Positions 7,172-13,608 are shown, counted from the first letter of the stretch. The stretch is 13,608 bases of DNA from Oscillospiraceae bacterium (GCA_016302405.1 JAEDNR010000050.1:1-13608), one strand, 5' to 3'. The notes: a model not told the origin generated them from the letters alone. Numbers and translations: made by a program.

Positions 7172-7193
7172 GCGGGGGAGCACGCTCCCCCGC
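7172..7193. other. Perfect hairpin just after the EIICB stop
   Basis: GCGGGGGAG (7172-7180) and CTCCCCCGC (7185-7193) form a perfect 9-bp stem with a CACG loop, 28 bases past the EIICB stop codon. It has no adjacent T tract on either strand, so it is not itself a convincing terminator. It may stabilise the 3' end of the mRNA or back up the terminator at 7069-7104. Confidence 0.5.
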
Positions 7194-7220
7194 AGGCATC
7201 GGGATTAACATCGGTTTTCC

Positions 7221-8693
7221 TTACTTGCAGAGTTTCTTGAACTCATCCGCAACGAACTGGACCTTGGTGCCGATAATGACCTGCACGCTGGTCTTGCCGG
7301 GACGGATAACGCCGGCGGCGCCGGAAGACTTGATCTTCTTCTCGTCAACCAGCAGGCGGTCCTTGACCTCCAGGCGCAGACGGGTGATGCAGTTGTCGAT
7401 GGAGACAATGTTCTCCTTGCCGCCGCAGCCTTCCAGAATGATGGAGGCCATGGTGGTGAAGTCATCGGAAGCCAGTTCGATCTTCAGCTCTTCTTCCTGA
7501 TCGTCTTCACGGCCGGGGGTCTTCAGGTTCCACTTCTTAATGGCGAACAGGAACACCAGATAGAACACGGCAAAGGCAACCAGGCCGATGGGGAGGATCA
7601 GCCAGGTCTTCGCGGCAGCGGGCATCTGAGCGGACAGAACCAGGTCGATGGCGCCGGCAGAGAAGCAGAAGCCTCCGCGGAAGCCCAGAGCGACAGTGAC
7701 CGCAGCGAACACGCCGTACAGCAGGGCGTAGATCAGGTACAGCACAGGAGCCAGGAACATGAACGCGAACTCGAAGGGCTCAGTCAGGCCCAGCAGGAAC
7801 GCGACCAGAGCGGCGGAGCCGATGATACCGATGGTGACCTTGCGCTTGTTGGTCTTGGCGGTCTGGATCATAGCCAGAGCGGCGCCGGGGATACCGAACA
7901 TCATGCAGGGGAAGAAACCTGCCATGTACATACCCAGGCTCCAGGAGACATCCGCGGAGGTCTCGCCGGCCCAGAAGTGGGACAGGTCGCCCAGGCCGAT
8001 GGTGTCAAACCAGAACACGTTGTTCAGAGCGTGGTGCAGGCCGGTGGGGATCAGCAGACGGTTCAGGAACGCGTAGATGCCGACACCGACAGCGCCCAGC
8101 TTGGAGATGCCCTGGCCCAGAGCGACCAGCGCGCCGAAGACGATGGGCCATACGATCAGCAGGATGGCGGAAACCACGATGGAGACCACGCCGGTGACGA
8201 TGGCAACGCAGCGCTTGCCGCTGAAGAACGCCAGAACATCAGGCAGCCGCACGCCCTTGAACTTGTTGTAGCAGATAGCGCCGATCAGACCGGACAGGAT
8301 GGCGATAAAGGGGTTCTGGATCTTGTTGAAGGCAACGACATTGGTCTGGGACTCCACCAGCTTGGGGAACAGAATGGAAACCGTTCCGGTGCTCAGCAGG
8401 GTGGTGATCATCAGCCAGGAAACCAGGGCGGCCAGAGCGGCGGTGCCGTCGCCGTCATCGGCCATACCCACGCCGACGCCGATAACGAACAGCAGGGCAA
8501 TGTTGTCGATCAGGGCACAGCCGGCCTTGATCAGGAATACGCCGAGCACATAGGCAAAACCGGAAGTTGCGCCTTCCGCGCCCATGAAGGCAGGAGCCAG
8601 AGCATAGCCCAGGCCGGTCAGAATACCGCAGATAGGAAGCGCGGCCACCGGCAGCATCAGGGACTTGCCCAACTTTTGCAGGAATCTCATCAT
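7221..8693 (-). CDS. PTS EIICB permease, N-acetylglucosamine/glucose family
   Basis: This membrane permease takes up and phosphorylates a sugar in one step. The 490 residues form an N-terminal EIIC domain (about 1-390) of many hydrophobic helices and a C-terminal EIIB domain (about 412-490). The EIIC sugar-site motif is GLTEPFEF at 302-309. The EIIB phosphocysteine is Cys435 in CITRLR. NPFIAILSGLIGAICYNKF, LPDVLAFFSGKR and the TEPFEFAFMFLAP region resemble NagE most, so N-acetylglucosamine is my first guess, with glucose as the alternative. There is no EIIA domain, so a separate EIIA must supply phosphate. GAGGAGG lies 10 bases before the first of two adjacent ATG codons. It is a single-gene unit with its own promoter and terminator, and no metabolic gene for the sugar is beside it. 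Confidence 0.92.
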   Translation of the reverse strand: MMRFLQKLGKSLMLPVAALPICGILTGLGYALAPAFMGAEGATSGFAYVLGVFLIKAGCALIDNIALLFVIGVGVGMADDGDGTAALAALVSWLMITTLLSTGTVSILFPKLVESQTNVVAFNKIQNPFIAILSGLIGAICYNKFKGVRLPDVLAFFSGKRCVAIVTGVVSIVVSAILLIVWPIVFGALVALGQGISKLGAVGVGIYAFLNRLLIPTGLHHALNNVFWFDTIGLGDLSHFWAGETSADVSWSLGMYMAGFFPCMMFGIPGAALAMIQTAKTNKRKVTIGIIGSAALVAFLLGLTEPFEFAFMFLAPVLYLIYALLYGVFAAVTVALGFRGGFCFSAGAIDLVLSAQMPAAAKTWLILPIGLVAFAVFYLVFLFAIKKWNLKTPGREDDQEEELKIELASDDFTTMASIILEGCGGKENIVSIDNCITRLRLEVKDRLLVDEKKIKSSGAAGVIRPGKTSVQVIIGTKVQFVADEFKKLCK

Positions 8694-8719
8694 ATTGGTT
8701 TAACCTCCTCAACTTTCAT

Positions 8720-8813
8720 ATATTCCGCAGCCGCCGGCCCACGACGGCTAAGAGCTACCCAGGGAAAAGACGCCGCCCCCTACAGGGAGAATGCGGCCTG
8801 TCCCACGGAATAT
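8720..8813 (-). promoter_or_regulatory. Foldable 5' leader of the PTS gene (candidate cis-regulatory RNA)
   Basis: The leader between the promoter and ribosome site can fold into a three-way junction. A closing helix AUAUUCCG/CGGAAUAU (8806-8813 with 8720-8727) is perfect over 8 bp. Inside it are one hairpin CUCCC-UGUA-GGGGG extended by CCG/CGG (8773-8796) and a second AGCCGUC/GGCGGCU with a 7-base loop (8729-8749). The closing helix ends just upstream of GAGGAGG. It matches no riboswitch I know. Part of it resembles TGTAGGGGGCGG-type intergenic repeats, so the fold may be a repeat relic. Confidence 0.4.
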
Positions 8814-8819
8814 CTTTCT

Positions 8820-8855
8820 GTATGCAGTATAGCATACTTTTGCGGTAAATGTCAA
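8820..8855 (-). promoter_or_regulatory. Promoter of the PTS gene with overlapping palindrome
   Basis: On the minus strand TTGACA (8850-8855) and TATACT (8826-8831) are 18 bases apart, giving a start near 8819 and a leader of about 125 nt. The -10 box is framed by a perfect inverted repeat GTATGC-N6-GCATAC (8820-8837), in the right place for a repressor operator. No match to a CcpA site was seen. Confidence 0.75.
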
Positions 8856-8978
8856 ATCATTGTTTTGTCATTTTTCACATAGCATCAGTCATCATTTTTT
8901 CTGAATTTATGCATTTTGTAATATTGCACAGGCAAAAAGCCGGGCTTCCGCACTTGTGAGAGGCTATTTCGAAACAAT

Positions 8979-9013
8979 AAACAGCCGGATGGATTTTTTC
9001 CATCCGGCTGTTT
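8979..9013 (-). terminator. Terminator of the lysine ABC transporter operon
   Basis: A perfect 15-bp stem AAACAGCCGGATGGA/TCCATCCGGCTGTTT (8979-8993 and 8999-9013) has a 5-base loop, starting 5 bases past the stop of the ATPase gene. On the minus strand the stem ends in GTTT and is followed by ATTGTTTC, a moderate T tract. Confidence 0.8.
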
Positions 9014-9018
9014 AAAAA

Positions 9019-9759
9019 TTATCCTTCCAGGAAGCGGCTCAGGAATTCCTTGGTTCTTGCCTGCCGGGGATTTTCGAAGATCTGCCCGGGGCTGCCCTCC
9101 TCACAGATGACGCCATCGGCCATGAACACCACATGGTTGCTCACGTCCCTGGCAAAGGCCATCTCGTGGGTCACAACGATCATGGTTGTGCCCTCCCGGG
9201 CAAGGTCGCGCATAACGGAAAGCACCTCACCCACCATTTCCGGGTCCAGAGCAGAGGTGGGCTCGTCAAAGAGCAGCAGCTCCGGGTTCATGGCGAGAGC
9301 CCGGGCAATGGCCACCCGCTGCTTCTGACCGCCGGAAATCTGCCGGGGCCGGGCATGGATATAGGGGGCCATGCCCACCTTTTCCAGGTACTTCATGGCA
9401 TTGGCCTCCGCTTCCTGCCGGCTCTTTTTCAGCACCTTCGTCTGGCCCACCATACAGTTTTCCAGCACGGTCATGTTGGAAAACAGATTAAAGGACTGAA
9501 ACACCATCCCCACATGGGTCCGGTACTCCGAAGCCCGGACCCCCTTGCCGTTAATCTTCTTACCATGAAAGAGGATGTCCCCGGAGGTCGGGGTCTCCAG
9601 CAGGTTCACGCACCGCAGAAGGGTGGACTTGCCGGAGCCGGAGGCGCCGATGATGCAGGTCACATCCCTGGGAGAGACCGAAAAGTCAATGTCTTTCAAC
9701 ACAGCGTTGGCACCAAAGGATTTGGACAGGTGCTGCACCTGTAAAATCGTTTCTGCCAT
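9019..9759 (-). CDS. Amino-acid ABC transporter ATP-binding protein (probably lysine)
   Basis: This 246-residue ATPase belongs to the polar amino-acid uptake group (GlnQ/HisP-like). Walker A is GASGSGKST (38-46), the Q-loop Gln is at 88, the signature ISGGQ at 141-145, Walker B with DEPTSALD at 165-172, and the switch His at 198. It drives import through the permease encoded just upstream, on the cytosolic face of the membrane. The frame is open further upstream, to 9831, but the start at 9759 has AGGGGGG 9 bases before it and matches the family N-terminus. The permease stop TGA is separated from this ATG by a single base, so translation is probably coupled. It is the last gene of the riboswitch-controlled operon. 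Confidence 0.93.
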   Translation of the reverse strand: MAETILQVQHLSKSFGANAVLKDIDFSVSPRDVTCIIGASGSGKSTLLRCVNLLETPTSGDILFHGKKINGKGVRASEYRTHVGMVFQSFNLFSNMTVLENCMVGQTKVLKKSRQEAEANAMKYLEKVGMAPYIHARPRQISGGQKQRVAIARALAMNPELLLFDEPTSALDPEMVGEVLSVMRDLAREGTTMIVVTHEMAFARDVSNHVVFMADGVICEEGSPGQIFENPRQARTKEFLSRFLEG

Positions 9760-9760
9760 G

Positions 9761-10630
9761 TCAACGTTCCCCCCTGGAGCTGAAATTTCTGTTTTTGGCG
9801 GCCTCCCGGAATTCCCGGTTCCGCTCGTCAAAATTACTGCCCTTTCCGGGATGGTTCAGCATGCCGGCAGTAGGGGCAAGCTGGTCACCGGTGGCCAGGC
9901 TATAGCTGTCGTCGCCGTCCAGCTTCTTTTCCCACCAGCGCAGCAGGAATGAGGCAACGAGGGTCATACACAAGTAGCCCGCCATTTCGATCACAGCAGA
10001 AGGGAAATACAGGTAGGTGGCGCCCACCGCTCCCCGGTGCACAGCGAAGAACTCCGTGAAAGAGATGATGAACATGACGGAGGTATCTTTTACGTTGATA
10101 ATAAAGTTATTGCCGATTTGAGGCAGGATGTTCCGCAAGGCCTGGGGCAGGATCACATAGAGCATAGTCTGCCAATGGTTCATGCCGATGGCCTTGGCGC
10201 CCTCAGTCTGTCCGGGGTCAATGGACAGGATGCCGCCGCGCACTGTCTCTGCCATATAGGCGCCGGTGTTCACAGAGACCACCAGGATTGCCGCCAGCCA
10301 GACGCTCTGAAACTGCAGGGTATTGCCGGAGAAATAGGGCAGGCCGTAGTAGACGAACACCGCCTGCAGCACCATGGGAGTCCCCCGGAACACCTCCACA
10401 TATACCCGGATGATGCCCCGGATCAGGGTAAGGAAGAACCGCTTCACCGGATGATCCGTTTTGGGATGGGGAATGGTCTGCAAAATACCGCAGATGAAGC
10501 CGATGACGCAGCCGATAAGGGTCGCCACCAGAGCCAGCACCAGGGTATTGCGGATGCCGCTGAGGTAGGAGGTGCCGTACCTGGCCCAGAGCTTTGCAAT
10601 GTCCGCACCAAGCTGGACAAATCGATTCAT
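9761..10630 (-). CDS. Amino-acid ABC transporter permease (probably lysine)
   Basis: This 289-residue integral membrane protein is of the HisM/GlnP type. It has several hydrophobic helices (for example 27-50 and 109-124). The coupling EAA loop is near residues 142-170 (EGAKAIGM...LPQALRNILPQIGNN), where the ATPase docks. VEVFRGTPMVLQ at 78-89 is typical of the family. Family members are commonly 215-240 residues. Here a charged tail of about 55 residues with no hydrophobic segment extends past RWWEKKLDG (231-239). GAAAGGAG precedes the start at a rather long spacing. It lies between the binding protein and the ATPase. A single permease gene implies a homodimeric channel, unless a partner is encoded elsewhere. 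Confidence 0.92.
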   Translation of the reverse strand: MNRFVQLGADIAKLWARYGTSYLSGIRNTLVLALVATLIGCVIGFICGILQTIPHPKTDHPVKRFFLTLIRGIIRVYVEVFRGTPMVLQAVFVYYGLPYFSGNTLQFQSVWLAAILVVSVNTGAYMAETVRGGILSIDPGQTEGAKAIGMNHWQTMLYVILPQALRNILPQIGNNFIINVKDTSVMFIISFTEFFAVHRGAVGATYLYFPSAVIEMAGYLCMTLVASFLLRWWEKKLDGDDSYSLATGDQLAPTAGMLNHPGKGSNFDERNREFREAAKNRNFSSRGER

Positions 10631-10663
10631 GGGTTTTGCGTGCTCCTTTCTAATGTAGGAGGA

Positions 10664-11533
10664 TTATTCGCCTACGGGCTGGATGGCGATGGCTTCCGCC
10701 ATCAGCTTATTGAAGTCGTCGGCAGTCATGGTGGAAAGGACGCTGTTGATGGCATCCACCAGAGCGGTGCTGCCCTTCTTCACGGAGATACCGATGTTCA
10801 CATTCTCCGCCCGGACCTCATCGCTGAACTGGAAGTCGCCGTCGGTACCGGAGAAGTCCAGAATCTTCATATCCGGATAGGCAGCCACGGCGCCCTGGGC
10901 GGTGGGCATGTCGGTGCAGATGAAGTCAACGGTATCGGTCTCCAGCGCCATCAGCATGGCAGGGGCGGTCTCGGAAGCGGTCTGGATCTGGGCATCCTGA
11001 ATCTGGGGCAGGCACTGGTCATACCAGATGGTGGCGATCTGAGCGGTGCACTTGCCGCCGGCGAGATCCGCGATGGAGGCGGCATTTGCATAAGGGCTGT
11101 CTGCCTTGGTTACGCAGACGATGGTAGCGTAGAAGTAAGGGCCGGCGAAATCTACCTGCTCGGCTCGGTCCGCGGTCATGGACTGACCGGCGATGGCGGC
11201 GTCAATGGTTCCGGCCTGGACGGCGGGCACCAGGGAGTCCCAGTCGGAGCGGACCACTTCCAGCTGCCAGCCGTTGACCTCGCAGATCTTCTTGGCGATC
11301 ATGATGTCGTAGCCGTTGGCGTACTCATTGGAGTCCTTGATGGGCACGGCGCCGTTGGCGTCATCGGTCTGGGTCCAGTTATAGGGCGCGTAGGCGCACT
11401 CCATGGACACGGTGAATACCCCGTCCTCCAGGCCGGGGATCCCATCCTCAGCAGCGGGAGCCTGGGTGCCGGAGCAGGCGGTCAGGCTAAGCAGCAGGCA
11501 GGCGGCCAGAACCAGGGCAAAAATCTTCTTCAT
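10664..11533 (-). CDS. Amino-acid ABC transporter substrate-binding lipoprotein (probably lysine)
   Basis: This is a 289-residue extracellular solute-binding protein of family 3. The N-terminus is a lipoprotein signal: KK, a hydrophobic stretch, then the lipobox LTAC with Cys20 as the lipidated residue. So the mature protein is anchored on the outer face of the cell membrane. Family marks include MECAYAPYNW, GYDIMIAKKICEV and DAAIAGQSMTADRAEQVDFAGPYF. It should bind the amino acid and deliver it to the permease. The ligand is inferred to be lysine from the lysine riboswitch in the leader, not from the protein itself. AAGGAG lies upstream of the ATG at good spacing. It is the first gene of the operon, 33 bases before the permease. 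Confidence 0.92.
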   Translation of the reverse strand: MKKIFALVLAACLLLSLTACSGTQAPAAEDGIPGLEDGVFTVSMECAYAPYNWTQTDDANGAVPIKDSNEYANGYDIMIAKKICEVNGWQLEVVRSDWDSLVPAVQAGTIDAAIAGQSMTADRAEQVDFAGPYFYATIVCVTKADSPYANAASIADLAGGKCTAQIATIWYDQCLPQIQDAQIQTASETAPAMLMALETDTVDFICTDMPTAQGAVAAYPDMKILDFSGTDGDFQFSDEVRAENVNIGISVKKGSTALVDAINSVLSTMTADDFNKLMAEAIAIQPVGE

Positions 11534-11562
11534 AATACTCTCTCCTTTAAACTTTTTGCGAT

Positions 11563-11596
11563 AAAAACAGCCATAACCGAAAAACGGCTATGGCTG
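11563..11596 (-). terminator. Leader terminator of the lysine riboswitch
   Basis: On the minus strand CAGCCAUAGCCG pairs fully with CGGUUAUGGCUG (11585-11596 with 11568-11579; one G-U pair) around a UUUUU loop. It is followed by UUUUUAU (U tract at 11563-11567). It stands about 30 bases before the binding-protein start and directly after the aptamer closing helix, so it is the expression platform of the riboswitch. Confidence 0.88.
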
Positions 11597-11790
11597 AAGC
11601 ATCCTGGGGGGGATTGTTCCGCTCATAGCTCTCCGCACTGTCCATGCGGCAGTCCGGAAGATCTTCTCCCCCGGCCCAGGCATCGCGGTGCAGACACACC
11701 CCGACCCTTCGGCGGCATTCCCTTTCCCGCAAAGCTGCTGTCTGGCATTACGCTTTCCGGTACTGATGTTTGCCGCGCCTCTACTTGCTT
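11597..11790 (-). promoter_or_regulatory. Lysine riboswitch (L-box) aptamer
   Basis: Read on the minus strand, the leader carries the conserved blocks of the lysine riboswitch in order: GUAGAGGCGCGG (11773-11784), then AUCAGUA (loop-E-like), AAUGCCGCCGAAGGG (around 11705-11718), GCCUGGGCCG, the P4 hairpin CCGCA/UGCGG (11633-11649), and GGAGAGCUAUGAG (11622-11634). These match the lysC leaders of B. subtilis and E. coli as I remember them. A short closing helix AAGCA/UGCUU pairs 11786-11790 with 11597-11601. With a terminator just downstream, lysine binding should end transcription, so the importer is made when lysine is scarce. Confidence 0.92.
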
Positions 11791-11801
11791 TATTTGGGGG
11801 T

Positions 11802-11831
11802 ATTTTAGCACCGTCCCTGCAGGTCTGTCAA
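11802..11831 (-). promoter_or_regulatory. Promoter of the lysine ABC transporter operon
   Basis: On the minus strand TTGACA (11826-11831) and TAAAAT (11802-11807) are 18 bases apart. Transcription would start near 11795, a few bases before the riboswitch aptamer, as expected for an L-box leader. Confidence 0.8.
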
Positions 11832-11897
11832 GGGACGAATCTGTTAAATATCGCCCCGGTTCAGGAGAAAAACTTGTGACTATTGCCACAGGAAGCA

Positions 11898-11926
11898 TTG
11901 CCATTCCCGCCGAGCGCTGGTATAAT
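11898..11926 (+). promoter_or_regulatory. Extended -10 promoter, plus strand, divergent from the lysine operon
   Basis: TTGCCA (11898-11903) and a perfect TATAAT (11921-11926) lie 17 bases apart, and TGG before the -10 box gives an extended -10 element. The next convincing gene is the HtrA-like protein at 12260, about 330 bases away, with a repeat element in between. The reading frame that starts directly after the -10 box (43 codons) runs through the repeat and looks non-coding. Confidence 0.6.
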
Positions 11927-11978
11927 ATGGAAAAAGATGTCGAAAATTGTCGAACGGGAACAGACAAATTGGAATTTA

Positions 11979-12158
11979 TCGAATTCCCGGTCATTGCGAG
12001 CCAGTTCGCAAACTGGCGTGGCAATCCCCCGGTTAGAAGCACCACTTTTCGTTAACAAACTATGGAAATGGTGCAAAAGAGCGGTATGTATGACGATAGG
12101 CTGCCCGGAATTCGATGGAGATTCCCACACCAGTGTGCGCACTGGTTCGGAATGACAG
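11979..12158. repeat. MITE-like interspersed repeat, copy B
   Basis: This copy has the same two modules as the element at 6883-7005. It begins TCGAATTCCCGG and GTCATTGCGAG (11990-12000), with the hairpin CCAGTT-CGCA-AACTGG (12001-12016) and GGCGTGGCAATC. After a spacer unrelated to copy A come GGAGATTCCCACACCAGT, the hairpin ACCAGTG-TGCG-CACTGGT and TTCGGAATGACAG. The outer ends are imperfect inverted repeats. A further inverted pair ATCGAATTCCCGG (11978-11990) and CCCGGAATTCGAT (12104-12116) lies within it. It separates a strong promoter from the next gene. Confidence 0.75.
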
Positions 12159-12259
12159 CGTTGTTCGATACCCGGTCTTTCCTCGTCAAATTCCATTTTA
12201 TCGCTTTGATATTGGCTTCCCTTAACGTTAAAAACTAAGCAGGAAAAGAGGTGCGCAGC
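12159..12259 (+). other. Leader of the HtrA-like gene
   Basis: This short stretch holds no gene. It contains the 10-base palindrome TTAACGTTAA near 12222 and a weak promoter-like pair TTGATA and TTAAAA about 16 bases apart around 12206-12233. The ribosome site AGAGGTG lies at 12247-12253, six bases before the ATG at 12260. Whether the gene uses this weak promoter or the strong one at 11898-11926 cannot be told. Confidence 0.35.
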
Positions 12260-13426
12260 ATGGACAGAACCCGGATCTGGAAGCGCCTGTCCAGTGCCGC
12301 CCTGCCCGGAGCCGCCGCGGTAGTATGCGTCATCTCTGCCGCCGCCCTTGCTATCTGGTTCTTCCAGGGCACGCCCCGTACGGCGGAGGCTCTCACCGGC
12401 GGCACCTCCCGGGAGCCCTCCGCGGCGCGGCGGAGCATTGCCGCTCTGACGGGTTTTGATGACCGGGGAGAACCGGTTTCCCAGGGCTGGGGATTTTACG
12501 CTTTTTCTGACAATATGATTGTCACTACCTTCCATACCATTGACTACTGTTCGAAAATGACACTGTCCGACAGCGGCCAGAGCGGGACGCTCCGGGTTCT
12601 TTCTTATGACCCTGAACAGGATCTTGCCATACTGAAGCTGTCGGGGTCAACCGGTCTTCCGGTCCTGCCCTGCGGCAGCTCCGAAGCAGTCCGGACGGGG
12701 GATGTCCTGACAGCGATGGGAAGTATTTCCGGCATGTTAACGGCGGGCACCTTTGCCGGGCGCACCGGAAGCGATGACGGTACAGAGCTTCTGCTGTGGT
12801 CCTCCTCTGCTTCCCCAGAACAAGGCATCCCCCTGCTGGATAATGACGGGCAGGTCGTGGGGATGCTCACGGGGAGCGCGGAAAACGGCCTTGCCACGGC
12901 GGTTCCCATTGAAAGCATCCGGACGCTGCTTTTCCGGTCGGAGGCAGAGACCACCCTGGGTTCCGTCTGTGCCGCGCTGCATCCGGGGCTCAAGCACCTG
13001 TACGGCAGTACTCCCGTGGAATTTTACGATCTGGTCCGTGACCCGGAACGCTATGCGGGCCAATGCATCCGGCTTGTGGGGCGCGCCGTCAGCACCGAGG
13101 AATACACTGCCACCGCCAGACAAAACCTGATCTTCCTGATGCCGCCGGGTTCCGCTGTACCAGAAAAGGAGCCCACCGCATATCCCTGGGAGGGTGCGCG
13201 TATGGATGGATACTATCTTTACTGGTTTTTTACACCCTTTTCCGAGTCCCGGATACTCCGGTGCGTTGACAGCACCCACACGGTGAAAACTGCCCGGTAT
13301 CAGGGGTCGGATGTGCTGGTCTGCGGGGAATTCACCTTTGATAAGGATTGCGGATATGCTTCCCTGGATCTATTGTACACCGACACACCCCAGGTGCTGG
13401 ATATTCTGGGTCTGCCCAATGAATAA
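12260..13426 (+). CDS. Membrane-anchored HtrA-like pseudoprotease with C-terminal OB-like domain
   Basis: The 388-residue protein has an N-terminal hydrophobic anchor (about 14-35) and then a trypsin-fold region like HtrA/DegP (about 60-225). The His of the triad is present (IVTTFHTI, His92), and the Asp too (YDPEQDLAILKL, Asp121). Where active relatives have PGNSGGPL, this one reads SPEQGIPL followed by LDNDGQVVGM: Gln188 sits at the Ser position. It is therefore probably a non-catalytic binding or sensing protein outside the membrane. There is no PDZ domain. Instead, residues 252-380 (FYDLVRDPERYAGQCIRLVGRAVS) resemble small OB-fold domains of Gram-positive surface proteins. I chose ATG 12260 for its AGAGGTG site; GTG at 12251 would add three residues. 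It appears monocistronic. Its role is unknown. Confidence 0.8.
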   Translation: MDRTRIWKRLSSAALPGAAAVVCVISAAALAIWFFQGTPRTAEALTGGTSREPSAARRSIAALTGFDDRGEPVSQGWGFYAFSDNMIVTTFHTIDYCSKMTLSDSGQSGTLRVLSYDPEQDLAILKLSGSTGLPVLPCGSSEAVRTGDVLTAMGSISGMLTAGTFAGRTGSDDGTELLLWSSSASPEQGIPLLDNDGQVVGMLTGSAENGLATAVPIESIRTLLFRSEAETTLGSVCAALHPGLKHLYGSTPVEFYDLVRDPERYAGQCIRLVGRAVSTEEYTATARQNLIFLMPPGSAVPEKEPTAYPWEGARMDGYYLYWFFTPFSESRILRCVDSTHTVKTARYQGSDVLVCGEFTFDKDCGYASLDLLYTDTPQVLDILGLPNE

Positions 13427-13608
13427 AACACGCGATGGCACAGAAAGCTCACAGCATGACCGCCCCTGTACACACGGGTCGTTCCCTACAGGCATAACCC
13501 GCGATTGCCCGACAAATTGGGAATTTGGCGGGCTGTTACGGTGCGCGAGTGGATAGACGCCTTGCCCCCCGCGTTTACGAGGGGGGTGCCACCAGTGCGC
13601 ACACTGGT
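13427..13608. other. Intergenic tail with hairpin and edge repeat
   Basis: No gene is seen. A hairpin CCCCCC/GGGGGG with inner CGT/ACG (13565-13586) lies about 140 bases past the HtrA-like gene; it has no T run. The last 18 bases, ACCAGTG-CGCA-CACTGGT (13591-13608), equal the hairpin of the right module of the repeat at 11979-12158 in reverse complement, so another copy is probably cut by the window edge. ACAAATTGGGAATTTGG near 13509 resembles strings at 5041 and 11964. Confidence 0.5.

Noticed and set aside
7977..8882. A 301-codon plus-strand frame opposite the PTS gene
   Set aside because: The Gln/Asp/His-rich composition is a shadow of the hydrophobic EIICB codons, and it reads through the PTS promoter.
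11597..11790. T-box leader as an alternative to a riboswitch
   Set aside because: There is no T-box TGGNACCGCG-type block, whereas the AGAGGCGCGG and GCCGCCGAAG blocks of the lysine riboswitch are present in the right order.
10037..12055. A 672-codon open frame on the plus strand
   Set aside because: It is antisense to the binding protein and permease genes, crosses the lysine riboswitch and enters a repeat. Its glycine/histidine-rich translation resembles no protein and it mirrors the codon pattern of the real genes.
11861..12535. A 224-codon minus-strand frame over the repeat and the start of the HtrA-like gene
   Set aside because: It is the translation of the repeat plus the antisense of a real gene, with no ribosome site.

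Overview
The window looks like chromosome of an anaerobic Gram-positive gut bacterium of class Clostridia, most likely Oscillospiraceae. Grounds: GC-rich low-redundancy coding, strong AGGAGG-type ribosome sites, sigma-A-like TTGACA/TATAAT promoters, an L-box (lysine) riboswitch with an intrinsic terminator, a PTS permease, a C69 dipeptidase, and intergenic imperfect-palindrome repeats of a kind seen in this group. The taxon is an inference.

Region 1 (129-4749, minus strand) is one probable operon read from a consensus promoter at 4721-4749: a two-domain GNAT acetyltransferase, then nicotinamidase (pncA), ammonia-dependent NAD synthetase (nadE), a NadM/NMNAT-type adenylyltransferase and nicotinate phosphoribosyltransferase (pncB). 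The last four supply every step of the Preiss-Handler route from nicotinamide to NAD+. A C-terminally short histidine phosphatase follows, then a hairpin.

Region 2 (about 4930-6853, plus strand) holds a small AT-rich TIGR04076-type cysteine-rich protein and a full-length C69 dipeptidase with the expected N-terminal catalytic Cys. It is followed by a MITE-like repeat.

Region 3 (7069-8855, minus strand) is a single PTS EIICB gene of the N-acetylglucosamine/glucose family. It has a clear promoter, a palindrome over the -10 box, a foldable leader of about 125 nt, and an intrinsic terminator.

Region 4 (8979-11831, minus strand) is an amino-acid ABC importer: lipoprotein, permease, ATPase. It sits behind a lysine riboswitch and leader terminator, so it is most probably a lysine importer switched off by lysine.

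Region 5 (11898-13608, plus strand) has an extended -10 promoter, a second copy of the repeat, and a membrane-anchored HtrA-like protein. That protein keeps the His and Asp of the triad but has Gln where Ser is expected, and it carries an extra C-terminal OB-like domain. The window starts and ends inside what look like further copies of the repeat.

No tRNA, rRNA, CRISPR array, transposase, phage gene or defence system was recognised. The most interesting points are the pseudoprotease, the repeat family, the PTS leader and the compact NAD salvage operon.
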